64,000 nt of DNA, taken from assembly GCA_022695795.1 (NCBI GenBank), contig MU404071.1:474812-538811 (forward strand), in the 5' to 3' direction. Under the pieces are notes generated by a model. The model was not told the origin of the DNA, made no database searches, and saw only the letters and a list, made by a program, of their open reading frames with translations. This DNA is from Biscogniauxia marginata. Lineage: Eukaryota; Ascomycota; Sordariomycetes; Xylariales; Xylariaceae. Shown here piece by piece: positions 11,901 through 23,580 of this stretch; position 1 is the stretch's first letter; the number at the start of each line of letters is the position of its first letter. Position numbers and translations under genes: made by a program.

Positions 11901-14900
11901 CAAAACCCCAATTCAAATATCAGAGTGGGTACCTGCTCACTCCCAATAGCCCGTTATATAACCGAATCCACGGCCTTCGAGAAGACATTGGTGTGTTGCT
12001 CTCGAGGACCCATGCGTTCCTCAACACTCACCAAGAGGACGATGTTGCCTGTTTCACTGCCCTTTACTCTACCTACCGCACCTGGATCACGGACGTAGGC
12101 TTCGAGCGGTCTGCGCACCCGCTAGACCGTTTAGTGCGGCTGTACAAGTCGGACATTGCTCCTTTCAAAATCAGCGGTTTGCGTAAGGCATATCCGCGTC
12201 CCCTTCTGATCAAACGAGCAGATGCGTACCAGCAACAACGAGTCAAGCATAACGCGTCAATTAGGCGAAAGAGTGAGCTAGACAAACGATTACTTCTCGA
12301 TTTAGCAGAGTCGTCCATTTCGTCGTATACCGACGTTCGCCGGGTTGCTCAAGGTGCACAAGACGCCTCGGTCAAGGCTCTGATTGGGGGTCGACCACTT
12401 GTCATTCCTGTCATTTTAGGAAGATTCCGCAAAGCACTCGACGACATGAACCACGACCGGATTAAAGGTTCAATGTATACCCTGCTATTCACAAGTCTGT
12501 TGAAGACTTTGATGAAAGACTGGCGGTTCGCCCCTGATCTGATGCGTCTCTATATTAAGACGGCCGAAGTGGACAAGGCCTCGATTCAAGCACTCGGGTC
12601 AACGGCGATATGTCCACTTCTTGAGTTCGGCAAACGATTTGAACTGATGGTTTTGACTGATGACAAGATTGTCGATTTGATCAAACCTGATGACGACTGC
12701 TCCAAGGTCATCGACACCAGGCACGATTTTATCCTCGAGCGGAGAAAGAAGGTGGAGAAGAAAAAGGCCAGCCTCGGCCTAGAGCTAACGGAGTTGGCAA
12801 GAGAATCTCACTGGAAGACAGCGAGTCGCTGCGCCATATTCGCCGCCAATCTCTGCTTGCGCTTCGATAGTATTGCCCCGCCCGAGTTCATCGAGCTGGT
12901 CGTGAAGGGCACCATCGATCCCCATCCTGGTCTGAGGGCACCATATTTCACAGCGTTTTCGAATGTCATTACCGTGATTGATCAACGGGCTACCTACGGC
13001 CACAGTTATCGCGACTTTCTCGAGGAGAAGGAGGACGAACTCAACAAGGTCGTTGTTACAGTGCCTAAGGGCGATGCCAAATTCACCGAGAAGTTCTTGG
13101 ACGACTTCACCCACCCTGAAAATGCCGAGTACTTCGTTGACACCGATCGTGCGGGCTGGCTGGTCTGGGGTAAGGAATTTAATGCTTTCAAAGCAAAGCC
13201 CGATAGGTTCGATGCCTATGACGAGACCGAGAAAGCTGCGAGACACCAAATTGGCAGGTTGATAACAAAGGAATGGCTACGCAAGTACTTTGAGCATCTA
13301 AAGCAGGAACCGCGAGATGTGACATCTGATAGGTTCCGAAGTCAGAACGCCTGGTTGCTCATGTCTGTCTTCGACCTGCTGAATTATGGGGAAACTGAAG
13401 TGACGTTTGATGAAGTCAAGGAGCTGGCCCTTGAAGTGTATGGAGATGGCAGTGACAAGCACCAGCACCGAGCCACTGCAGAGATTCTCGGGGCTATGAT
13501 GACTGGTTCGCTGCATGACCCCATCGAGATAAAAGGCAAGATGTGGGGTTTTGCTCAGCCGATGCTTCTTGATATTTTTGCGGACAATTTGACCCCTGAG
13601 AATCTATCTTACTGGGTTACGTGCTTGCATTTTATTATCGATGCGAAGGACCCGCGTCGTGCCCACGAGCTAGTCAGCCGGCTAAGCTCATTCCGCCTCG
13701 ATATGAACTCCAACGCAGCCTTCAAGGAATCCTCAAAGGTGCAGCTCCTTGAGTTCCTAATTAATGACTGTGGCTGGCATTATCGGCACGAGAAGCCTGT
13801 CCTCAAGGACTTCCTCGCCCATATTGACCATCCCTATAAAGCCGTTCGTGAGTCAATCGGGCGCGTCATTGCCACGATTTATCGTACGCGGTATCATGAG
13901 TCGTTCGAGAATGTCAACGCCCTACTCGAGCAGAACAAGGCCAATTCCAATATCGGCATACGGCCATACAAACCAGACGATGAGTTTACGGCCACCATTA
14001 AGGACGTTTTCTCCCATCTCGAAACCTGGCGTCAGGAGCGCACCCCTGGCCAACAAACACCGTCATCGTACACATCTGGCTCGAAGACAGTGCTTACATG
14101 GCTTGACAACTCATTGTCATCTCAGGAATGCATCCAGCTGATCCCGTTCTTCCCGGATCCATTTATCGACCAGCTTTTACACATGATGGATGTTAAAGAG
14201 GACCTGGAGTTGATGCGATTGGCCTATCATGTTTACCGCCATTTACCAAATATCCCCTTCCGTACCGGCGAAGATGGGCCCTTTATCGCCGCCCTGATAC
14301 GTATCGGCAAGACTGCCACAAGCTGGCATCAGCGGCTCAGAGCCCTAGTGAACATGCAGGTCATCTATTTCAGACGATTGTTCTTGATGGACGCTGCACA
14401 TCGGGAGTTACTCTTTGATTCAGTGGGCGACATGCTGGCTGATCCTCAGCTTGAAGTCCGAACTGTGGCCAGTGCGACTCTTGCTGGCATGATCAGGTGT
14501 TCCCCAGTGGCAATCCGAAACCCCATAATTTCAGCCCTGAAGTCACGATTCGAGACGCAACTGGCACGTAACCAGATGCCTAAAAAGAAGGTTCCCGGTA
14601 CTGAGACCCCAGTCAATGTCACACAACAGATCATTAGGAGACATGCAGCTGTTTTAGGCCTCGGTGCCCTAGTTGAAGCATTCCCGTACGCCACACCGCC
14701 GCCGGGTTGGATGCCCGAGGTATTGGCACTCCTCGCCAGACGCGCCGCAAGCGATCCTGGCGTGGTGGGTAAGGCAACGAAGGGGATTCTAGCAGAGTTC
14801 AAGAAGACGAGACAGGACAGTTGGGCTGTCGATCAAAAGGTGAGCTAACAACTTCTGTCCATGCATCAGTTAGCGGATGTGCTAACCTGCTCCTAGTATT

Positions 14901-14959
14901 TCACTCCTGAACAACTTGAGGATCTTGAGGGCGTGCTCTGGAAGAGCTACTTTGCCTAA
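8955..14959 (+). CDS. blm10: Proteasome activator Blm10/PA200, 3 exons
   Basis: Exons 8955-9397, 9496-14839 and 14897-14959 give 1949 residues, a usual length for this family in filamentous fungi and a little shorter than yeast Blm10. Blm10/PA200 is a HEAT-repeat solenoid that caps the 20S proteasome core and opens its gate, acting in the nucleus and cytosol. The sequence is helical repeat-like throughout. The middle region contains FFHPSNHGSWTKMLAQLTYY (about residues 235-255), typical of the Blm10 central domain. An acidic linker (DDDDEEDDPLAEVGEDDE) sits near residue 785. The C-terminal DUF3437-type region runs from about 1830 to the end. The final residues are W-K-S-Y-F-A: the penultimate position, a tyrosine in yeast Blm10 (Y-Y-A), is phenylalanine here. 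The start is set by a good context (GTCATGG), and both introns are short with normal splice sites. The last exon encodes only 20 residues including the 20S-docking tail, so missing it would give a protein lacking that tail. Confidence 0.95.
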
Positions 14960-15925
14960 TGGTCAATTTGAATATAGAGATTCAGGGGTGTATTCACAAC
15001 TCGTTATAGACGAACCCGGCGACCGGAAGTCGCTAGGCAAAAAGGTACTCAATGATAAGAGCGTTCTACGAGAAGGCTCTGGACGGTTCTGATGATTCCA
15101 AGCCGGTGTAGCTGGCTGTATAACACGCAACCCATTTACTGAGTTGTATATGAATGGCTAGGTATATGTTGACCTGCTATTCTGTGTTTATATTATCGCA
15201 TTGAATGGGTATTGCATTTGCAAGGAGCCTATGGGTCAAGGGATAGATGCGTATAACTTCTTGGCATTACACGAAGAATCCCCTTTGTCTACATAGGTAT
15301 GGTTGGGATCGAGGCCAGTGTCCAGGGCCCTTGTATAGTAGAACAAATATGCAATGCGTTACACCAAAATAACACATGTCGCGTAAATTACAAAGAAGGT
15401 TCCTGTTATATTGTGACAGAAGACCTTTTAAAATCATAAGATGGTTGCCATGCGAACGTTTAGAAAGAAAAATAAGAAGAAAGAAGAAAAAAACACTAGC
15501 ATTAACCTGTCGACAGCATGGTCCTACTTATTTATTTTATTTCTATTTTCCCTCTTCGTCTTTCGCTCGTACATTGAATCAATATTGTCAACGCGAGAAC
15601 ATACCAGCAGCTGACTGCCAGCTGGAAATCATATGCTCTCACTCGTGACACCTGCGGTGATGATATATAATATATAAAAATACCTGCCAGGTACCGGTAG
15701 GTATATAAACCTCTCAACAAATTTCCTTCTTATTCAACATGAACGACCGCACTCCAAAGCTCGAGGATAAAAACTTTTAAGCTGGCATCACTATATCTAC
15801 CTATTTAGTCTACAAGAAGCCTCTTCTGTTCATTCAAATCCACTCATAAACCCCCAAATCATTCATTTTCTATTCTAAATTTGCATCGAGTCATCATTAT
15901 CATATCATCCCACTAGGCCATCACA
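14960..15925. other. Intergenic region; thioesterase promoter with TATA-like elements
   Basis: Just under 1 kb. No gene is supported. TATA-like sequences lie at 15664-15680 and 15701-15709 (GTATATAAA), about 220 bp before the thioesterase ATG. A CA/AT-rich leader-like stretch runs from 15780 to the ATG. A run of short A-rich tracts lies at 15465-15495. Confidence 0.5.
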
Positions 15926-16402
15926 ATGGACCCGGCCACCGCCGCCCCAAGCGACGCAGTAATTAAAATGCACCTCGAGCACTTGATCGCAACCCGGCTC
16001 CCGAACTCGCCCATATACGCCTTCCTGCTGTCGGGCGTGCGCGTCACCTCCGCAACCCGTGGCATCTTCCGCGCCCGCCTCCGGCTGACCGGGAACCACA
16101 TCAACTCGTCGGGCGGCATCCACGGCGCCGCGAGCGCCGCCATCGTTGACTGGGCGGGGGGGATGGCGATCGCCACGTGGGACCTACGCGAGACCACAGG
16201 TGTGTCGGTGGATATCCACGTGCGTTACTTGAGCTCGGCCCGTGAGGGTGACGAGGTCGAGATCGAGGGGACCGCGGAGAGGGTCGGGGGCGCGGTCGCG
16301 TTCACGAGGGTGGTTATCTCAAGAGTGCGAGAGGATGGGGGTGGGGAGGTCGGGCCGGTGGTCGCGAGCGGGACGCACACGAAGTATGTTAAGCAGCGAT
16401 GA
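15926..16402 (+). CDS. Hotdog-fold acyl-CoA thioesterase (PaaI/ACOT13-like)
   Basis: A single exon of 158 residues, the size of a one-domain hotdog thioesterase. The diagnostic segment is N-H-I-N-S-S-G-G-I-H-G-A-A (about residues 57-69), matching the HGG-type active-site helix of the PaaI/ACOT13 group. It is followed by A-A-I-V-D-W-A-G-G (about 71-79), whose Asp probably acts as the catalytic acid/base. The strand TTGVSVDIHVRYLSSAREGDEVEIEG (about 91-117) and the final V-A-S-G-T-H-T-K-Y are also typical. These enzymes hydrolyse acyl-CoA thioesters; the acyl chain preferred here cannot be told. No clear mitochondrial presequence or peroxisomal tail (it ends VKQR). The coding region is notably GC-rich compared with its flanks. 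No partner genes are adjacent. Confidence 0.9.
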   Translation: MDPATAAPSDAVIKMHLEHLIATRLPNSPIYAFLLSGVRVTSATRGIFRARLRLTGNHINSSGGIHGAASAAIVDWAGGMAIATWDLRETTGVSVDIHVRYLSSAREGDEVEIEGTAERVGGAVAFTRVVISRVREDGGGEVGPVVASGTHTKYVKQR

Positions 16403-16832
16403 TGTGGGGGAGGCTTGCGTGAGTATGTAGCGTGATGGTTTGATCTAAGTGAGTGGGACGGGAGTGAAGAGTTTATGCGAATTATGACAGAGAAAGGGGA
16501 TCGGGGTATCTCTGATAGATTAGAACAGACGGGTTCATTCATAGATATATATATATATACCTACCTAAGACTTAAGGTATATTAGAACTTATAAAACCTC
16601 AACAGACGTGTCCTTTGTGGGGAGCTCTAGAAACGCATAGTGGACGAGTAAAACAAAGTTCATAATCATGAATCAAAATAGCTGCCGGATTCTTCCGTGG
16701 TAGGTATGGTCTTGCGAGTATGACCCATTAGTATGGCTGAGAAGTCGCTTGAAATGCGTTCTAACCGAAGGTACTCGGTGTGATAGAGTCCTTGCACGCA
16801 AGTTATCATTAGAGAGAATTATTCCTAGCCGT
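16403..16832. other. Intergenic region with AT microsatellite
   Basis: The 3' flank of the thioesterase gene. An (AT)n run at about 16544-16559 is followed directly by ACCTACCTA, one copy of the dispersed motif. Nothing else is recognised. Confidence 0.5.
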
Positions 16833-17295
16833 TCAAGACCCCACCCCCACTACGAGGTTATCATCGCTAGTGAAGGCCACGGGCTGGACAGAGCTGATGC
16901 CGAGCATCGGGAACACGAGGTAAGAGGCCCTGGTTGTAGAAGAAGGACAGCGGCGTGTCCTGCGTGAACTCCGGTGTTCCGCCCGTGAACGTGAAAGTTA
17001 GCTGGCCAGATCCGGTCATGCCGCTGGGATCATTGGTTGGCGGAGTGCCAGAGGTGTTGAAGTGGAAAGTTTGGAACTTGGGTGTCTGAGCACTTTCGTC
17101 GAGGCATAGTTCCTAGATCCCGGCCCCGGAATGGTAGGTAGGAAGCTTCGAGCCGTTCAAGGTCGGTTCAACACTAGACAGGATGAGATTGAATGGGTAG
17201 GACTCGACGGGATAACTGGTTTGAGCTGCTGCCAGGCTGAAAGCCGAAACCAGGAAGGAGATAGAGTCCGCATTTTTATTTTTGATATGGATCAT
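16833..17295 (-). pseudogene. Broken gene for a small secreted protein (nonsense + frameshift)
   Basis: Reading the minus strand from the ATG at 17293-17295, the frame gives a hydrophobic leader (SISFLVSAFSLAAAQ, with the LAAAQ end resembling a signal-peptidase site) and then a mature-like region ending NGSKLPTYHSGAGI. It stops at an in-frame TAG (17113-17115). The same frame continues protein-like past the TAG (ELCLDES, then FHFNTSGTPPTN, then SGQLTFTFTGGTPEF, then LSFFYNQG). A one-base shift of frame near 16925-16935 is then needed to carry on with VFPMLGISSVQPVAF to a stop at 16833-16835. The pattern N-G-S-x-L...H-x-G-A-x-I...L-C-L resembles a family of small secreted fungal proteins of unknown role. 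The TAG could be a single G-to-T change from GAG. So the gene carries at least two lesions and is probably dead; an intron covering the stop is the main alternative. The original start may lie elsewhere, because the first residues (MIHIKNKNAD) do not look like a signal peptide. Confidence 0.6.
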
Positions 17296-19718
17296 GCTTT
17301 ATGTAGCAATGTTAAGTTAGCTTCGAAAGTAGCTCCAGGCGCAAGGTATGTGCCCTCTACCACGCACTTATTTATGCTCGAGCCGACATTAGGCCATGTC
17401 GAGATCAATGAGTTGCTCGTTATCACGAATCCATGTGATCTCCTTGAATGGGCGGCGCTTCTGAGATAGGTACAAAGACGGAGGCACCTAAGTACGAGAA
17501 ATGAGGAGCTATTTTAAAAGAGATTTGGGGTAAGGAGGCTCCTCGTGGTTTATTCACGGACGTCTGTCCGACGTTGTGTTCATTGTAATGTCTACCACAT
17601 CGAGTGGTGTCATTGGTCCTCCATCTGTAAACTATGTACATCTATAGTTCCTATTTGGGATGCATTATACGAAGTCAGAAGATCCTGCGAGTACATAGTT
17701 GGTGGTCATGCGACGTACGTGGTGTAGGATAAGTTTCCAGAGCAAACGCATGCTAGTACACTCTATAATGTATTAATATCTCCTCCTATATACATCGCCT
17801 TTATTTACTAGCACCTTCTTGATACTATCATATGAAAAGGAAGATTTGGGTAATGAACCATATTGCTTATGACGAACAAGGTGGATTATAATAAATGGTT
17901 ACAACGTACCTAATTAGTACGTACCTATATAGGTGCAAAAAGGATATGTAATATACGCGTCGATTATGACAACATACACCCCTAGATCTAAATATCTGTG
18001 TATAAATATCACTAGATCCCATATCTTTCCATCGGAGCTATGATTGCTTTTCTAAAACCGTATCATCGTTTCTCTATCCAACTGTCCTCAAAGTCCAGTG
18101 AAAAGGGTATCATGGGAGTCAAGAGGCGAATGAAAAACTGAGTAGAGCTGAACCCAGAGACGACTGCTAAGCTTATGTTTAAAGCCTGCGAGCCTTATCA
18201 TAACCCTTGTGGCGTGCCCATAAACTAGATGTACACATTAATTACAAAAAGAGTTGAACTCGGTGGAGAACCCCCTAAAACAAAATACATTACTGCATAC
18301 CTACCTATACAGATAGGTGATTCTTACGTCTTTATTTATAATACTATCAGGTTTATCTGTTCTGTTCAAATTCTCAAGCCAAGCTTAATGCTTCGACAGC
18401 GATGGATTTGACACCAAAGGTAGCTGATTCAAAAACGTTGGCAAATTATCTTTGGTTATACTGCTTTGAATAACTTGCATAGCTCTTTAAATAAGACCTA
18501 ACGTATCTCTCTGAATGCACTTTCATCATATCGAATGTCTTTCTTTCTTTCTTTCTCTTTTCTCCTCTTATGTCTTACCATTATATATGAGAGAAGTTCT
18601 AACTAGCGCTCTGCATCTTTCCACCTCATGTGGCATTGTGTTACCTAGCTTCATCAGGCTTACAAGTAAACGAGGAAAAAGGGCGAGAAATTCCTCCGTG
18701 TAAAATATTTTGATGATAACAAGTCGCCATCATGAAAAATACGCATCCTCCACGCACCTTAAATGCTTCTACTACATAGTACATAGGGGGAGGATCCCGA
18801 ACGAAGATGGTGAAGATCACGGAAGAGTAAGGACTGGAAGTCTAGGGAGCTATGTTTCCATGAACGGAAGAGACGGACTCGAGATCGCACTAATCAAAGG
18901 TCGTATCGTAGTAGGCTGCCCTGGCATGGGCAGGGAAGCAGAGTCGTATCGAACGATCGTAATTGGAATTAGAAGTAAGACAGGCTAATTTTGCGATATG
19001 CCTGCAAAAACGTGCAGAAGGGCAGAGAGCGAGACATATCCGGCCCAACATCGCCATCCAGTAATACAGCGAGATAAATCCCAAGACTATGGAAGCGCGA
19101 TTTTTATCTGATAGCTCTTAGAGAAGCAAGCTTTTACAATGTAACGTCTTGTCTTAAAACATGGGATGGGAGTGTGTGCGGATCACCAGCCTCACCGCGG
19201 GGCTGGACGGCAGGGAGGAGGGAGGCCGGCAGGGGTAAAGCATGATCATCCCGACCAGGTTCAACTAGCGACATTGATAAGCGTCTGCAAAGCAACGTAA
19301 ATAGTCCACCAGACCAATCATGACAAGCATATCCCATCGCGTATCGGCTAGGACATATCACGAAGTCTTCTAGACCTCCCCTGACTAGTACAACATGTCA
19401 TTCACCTTCCAGAAAAGCGAAAGCTCCATGTGACTCGACCTTCCGGGAAAGAGTCGATGACGGCCGCAGCGGTGCAGACGCTCTGAAGGTGTTCATTGCA
19501 TCATGCAATTTCCGACGAGACAAAGCACCCAATTATCATGCTCAATTGACTTGTAACCTGTTTGTTGCGCAGAAATGCGGCCGATTGCAGACAGCAGATA
19601 AGCCAGGATCTAATTTAATATATAAGTCAAGACCGCGAGAGCGCCACCGGCCGTGATCCTTCATACCACCCTACCCATCTTCAGGATTCAATTGCACGGG
19701 TAGATCGAGGCTATCGTG
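17296..19718. other. Intergenic region upstream of the sedolisin gene
   Basis: 2.4 kb with no supported gene; frames up to about 110 codons show no protein character. It includes a CATACCTACCTAT motif at about 18297-18309, a CT-rich run at 18538-18568 and, in the last 650 bp, the GATA-like and PacC-like sites and TATA box of the protease promoter. Possibly also the lost upstream part of the broken secreted-protein gene. Confidence 0.45.
19104..19626 (+). promoter_or_regulatory. Sedolisin promoter: GATA-factor sites, a PacC-type site and a TATA box
   Basis: TATATAAG lies at 19619-19626, 93 bp before the ATG. HGATAR-type sites, the target of AreA-like nitrogen regulators, occur at 19104-19109 (TTATCT, reverse), 19109-19114 (TGATAG), 19275-19280 (TGATAA) and 19596-19601 (AGATAA). 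GCCAGG at 19602-19607 matches the PacC pH-regulator consensus GCCARG and abuts the last GATA site. The sequences are visible; control of this secreted protease by nitrogen supply and ambient pH is an inference from the consensus sites, which are short and could be chance. Confidence 0.45.
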
Positions 19719-21891
19719 ATGGTGGGCTTTACTGTTGTCTTTTCGGCGCTCCTCGCCGCCCAAGCCGCCCTGGCGAATCCCATACGCGCACGCACGCCGT
19801 ACCGCGTCAAGGACTCGCACCATGTCCCACGAGACTGGAGGCGTGTCGGTCGTGCCCCGGCGAATCATGTTATTGATCTCCAGATTGCTGTCAAACAAGG
19901 CAACTTCGCCGAGCTGGAGAAGCACTTATACGAAGGTATCCGGCTTCCAGATGACTAGGAGGATTTCAAAGGCTTTCTGAGGGCGGTGATCTAACTTCGA
20001 CGTATAGTCTCCGACCCGGACCACCCCCGCTATGGAAACCATTTCTCGGCTGATGAGGTTAAGGAATTGGTCAAGCCAACCGACGAGACTCTAGATCTAG
20101 TTCACGAGTGGCTCGGGGATAATGGCATTGTCCCCTCAGCATACAGTTCGGCTAAGGACTGGATCTCGGTGTCTCTCCCGGTGCAGATGATTGAACGGCT
20201 GCTCGATACTGAATACCACATTTATGAACATAAAGAGGGCGGCCGAGTCGCTCGGGCGCCAAATTGGTCTCTTCCTCTTCACCTGCACGAGCATATTGAT
20301 ACCGTCCAGCCCACCAACTCATTCTTCCGCGCCCGTGCAGAGAAATTTGACCATGTCGAGGCCCCTGTGTACATTGACCCTCATTATACTGTATCGAAAA
20401 ATGAGACGCTAAATGCCGTGTGCAACGTCAGCTCCGTGACTCCTGAGTGCTTCCAGACTTTGTACTCCACGAAGGGATACAAAACGCACGCTTTCAACAA
20501 GAATACGATCGGTTTCAACAACTTCCTAGGGGAACACCCGATCCGATCTGATGCAGAGCTTTTCCTCGCAAAGTACCGACCAGAGGCAGTCTCGAGCGCA
20601 AAGGACTTCCCACAGTACACGCTCGCTGATGGGCCTGGTGACTACGCCCTGACACCCCAGGAAATTGAAGATGGAACTTCGAAAGAAGCCAACCTGGACG
20701 TTCAGGCGATCGCTGGTATTAGCTGGAAGACTCCGATTGTTAGTTTCTCCACGGGAGGCAGCCCGCCATTTGACCCGTCGGCAAGTACTCCGACAAACAC
20801 GAACGAGCCGTACCTTGTCTGGGTACAGTGGCTACTTCAACAGAAGTCTATCCCCCAAGTCATCACGACTTCTTACGCGGATGACGAGCAGACTGTGCCT
20901 AAATCGTATGCTGTGCGTGTCTGCAACGAGTTCGCCCAGGTTGGACTCCGTGGCACCTCGCTGCTATTCTCTAGTGGCGACAGCGGCGTGGGATCATACG
21001 GCAAGTGTATTAGCAACGACGGTACGAACAGAACCCAATTCCTGGCCGAGTTCCCGCCCAGCTGCCCTTACGTGACAGCTGTCGGGGCGACTAAGAACTT
21101 CGACCCCGAGGTTGTAGCGTACCGTCCCGCATTTACCGGCCCGGAGTATGTATTTCAAGAGTTCATATTTTCCCATTTTGTCTTGTCTCGGGAGCTAGAA
21201 TTTCCTTATCTAGACAGTTTGAAAGCATTCTGCTTCTGAGACATGCGCTTAATTTCCAATCTATTTACTGGAAAGGATAATTTCTAACTCACGTTTACAA
21301 CCAGCGGCGTCTCACACGGTAACTATACATCTGGCGGCGGCTTCAGCAACTATTTCACCCGTCCTCCGTACCAGGAGGACCAGGCCCGCAGTTATGTTGA
21401 AGACCTGAACGACCTGTACGATGGATTATACAACAAGGTGGGCCGCGGATACCCCGACATCGCCGCCCAGGGGCTCTACTTTGCGTACTTCTGGAACGGC
21501 ACCGAGGGCACTATCAGCGGTACAAGCGCTAGTTGCCCGCTGACCGGTGGTATCCTCTCTCTAGTGAACGACGCGCTCATCTCGTTGGGAAAGTCACCAC
21601 TGGGCTTCCTGAACCCTTGGCTGTACAAGAACGGGTACAAGGGGCTAACGGACATCACGGCAGGAAGCGCCGTCGGCTGTGGCGTCGATGGGTTTCCGGC
21701 AGTCGCAGGCTGGGACCCCGTGACTGGGCTGGGAACTCCGGTAAGCAACAAATTTAATCTCTGTTTTCTTTTCTTTTCAATCGTAGCGAGACATGACCTT
21801 CGATCTCATACTTCACAAGAACTTCAACTCATGGTTATTATAGGTCTTCCCCGAGCTCGTCCGCCAAGCTGGTGGAAAACTTTTCTACTAA
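19719..21891 (+). CDS. Secreted sedolisin (S53 tripeptidyl-peptidase-like serine protease), 4 exons
   Basis: Exons 19719-19935, 20008-21145, 21305-21740 and 21844-21891 give 612 residues. The signal peptide is about residues 1-19 (AALLA-type core ending ALA|NP). The S53 activation prodomain follows (SDPDHPRYGNHFSADEV near 74-90; VHEWLGDNGI; WISVSLPV). The catalytic domain starts near residue 200. The Glu-Asp pair is in E-A-N-L-D (E299, D303), the oxyanion Asp in S-G-D-S-G (D397), and the nucleophile in G-T-S-A-S (S526); all are present. The C-terminal AGWDPVTGLGTP segment, where the family binds calcium, is intact. Several N-x-S/T sites suit secretion. Such enzymes work at acid pH outside the cell, removing tripeptides or cutting internally. 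The start is the ATG at 19719; a preceding GTG is in frame but not needed. Intron 1 (72 nt) has a normal donor GTATCC; introns 2 and 3 have GTATGT and GTAAGC. No lesions seen. The third intron separates only the last 15 residues. Confidence 0.94.
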
Positions 21892-22360
21892 TAATGAAAG
21901 ATTTATGATCACGGTGGTTTAAAAAAAAAGTCGGCCGGGACTTTCAAACGGCGGTTGAAGTTCCTACCGACATAGTTCATAATGAATACATCGAAAAGCA
22001 GCCACCTTGCAAATATGACTTGCCACTTTTGATGTGTTTCTTATAGTGATGTCGACGAACCCGACTTGGCGCCAATGTTGACTAGTTAGACCCACGGGAG
22101 TACCCGCCTTGGCTGGACTATAAACAGCTACAAATTTCTCATATCTTCATGCCAAGTCCGTTGGCATGCGTCCTGGCGTCAACTTGGATAAGCTTACTAT
22201 TCGGTAGCGTGTTCCTACTGAAATGTGTGGGCATCTTTGCCAATGCCTAAAACTAAACCCAACCACACTAGAACGTTGGGATAAGATAGATCTGTATTGA
22301 CTATTGTGTTGAAATATGGGGCTATACGACCCCTGGTCTCCTGTATGTATATATATATAT

Positions 22361-22383
22361 ATAGGTGGGCTTCGCCCACCTAT
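22361..22383. repeat. 10-bp perfect hairpin, TTC loop
   Basis: ATAGGTGGGC (22361-22370), loop TTC, GCCCACCTAT (22374-22383), preceded immediately by an (AT)n run. A TATA-like run next to a GGTGGGC..GCCCACC hairpin recalls the R-region of fungal Copia LTRs, so this may be an LTR remnant. That identity is from memory of the layout and unproven. Confidence 0.7.
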
Positions 22384-23545
22384 CTCATAAACTTACTGTC
22401 ACGGCAGTGACTAGCCAACCCCACTACGCCACTCCGCCTCCAAAAGGATAACAGAATATCAAATCCGAAGGTTCGATATTTTAGGTTGGACTATATTCTC
22501 AAAGCCACGAACTAGGTGACCAGGCCACTCACCTTGAACTAAAGCACTTGATCCTATCCTCTATCTTCATCCCATCTCAAAATATTGCAAAGCGTGGGGG
22601 TTTTGGGTTATTATCGACCTAAGAGAGGTCACCACCATTGGCATAATTGCTCATATGATCTCATAAGGTACTTCATGTTAGTTCCGATTGTAAGCTCTTG
22701 CGATGTATAACTTAGACTTACAAAGTCCCTCAAGTTCGTCATATAATTTTTACTTAATATATCTACACCCTTAGCTAGCCTCTCAATGGAATTAGACTCT
22801 TAGTTCACTTCAAACGAGACACCTATGGAGTATGGTACTCAATAATGGACGTGTGCTGGGATAAGGAACTAGAGGAGGATAGGTTTCCAATTTCAGCTCC
22901 AAAACCGCGTTATCTAAGTCTAATACCTGTAACACTCTCTACTCCTAGAGGAACGAGTAACTCTCCTCCTCGTTGTATTAGACATAATATAATAGTCGTG
23001 TTTCATTTCATTGAGTATCACAGCCACATAGCCCCCTCCTATGATTGCAAAAGGAAATTGTTGTCCACTTAACTTCAACATAGATCACAAAGCACCCATT
23101 ATTATGTATATTGCATGAGAACTTAGTTCTACAAGTTCCAACCATAAATATTCAAGTTATAAGTCACGAGAAGGAATATTTCGTGGCCATACGACGTAAC
23201 TTAGGCATCAAGTGACATACCTCCTCTTTATAGTAATACTTTCTCTGACATTGGAGCGTCATGCCGCTGCACAAATCAGAAAGATTAATCCTATAGTAAG
23301 TCATGTCCAAACCTGAATAAAATTTCTATCTCAACCGTGTAAACCCCCTATATTCAGGACCAGGTTTATGTCAGAACTTTCGCATTACAGCGTAGCAAGA
23401 TACTGTTTCTATAAGAAAGTATTCCGACATTTGTATGATCGTTTGTTGATTAGCGTAAGTGTACTTATATCCACAATGGCATTACTTTGCCATGCATCGA
23501 GGTAATACTATATAGTCCATTCCCGTCTATCTGTTATCACGAATT

Positions 23546-23580
23546 GATATATATAGGTAGGTACCTAGGTATATATATAA
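23546..23580. repeat. Dispersed motif copy: AT run flanking TAGGTAGGTACCTAGGTA
   Basis: A copy of the dispersed TAGGTA/TACCTA motif, here TAGGTAGGTACCTAGGTA, flanked on both sides by short (AT)n runs. It resembles the arrangement at 16544-16570 and 53451. Confidence 0.7.

Noticed and set aside
12785..13249. 154-codon frame antisense to blm10
   Set aside because: Lies entirely within the strongly supported Blm10 exon and is a reverse-strand shadow of it.
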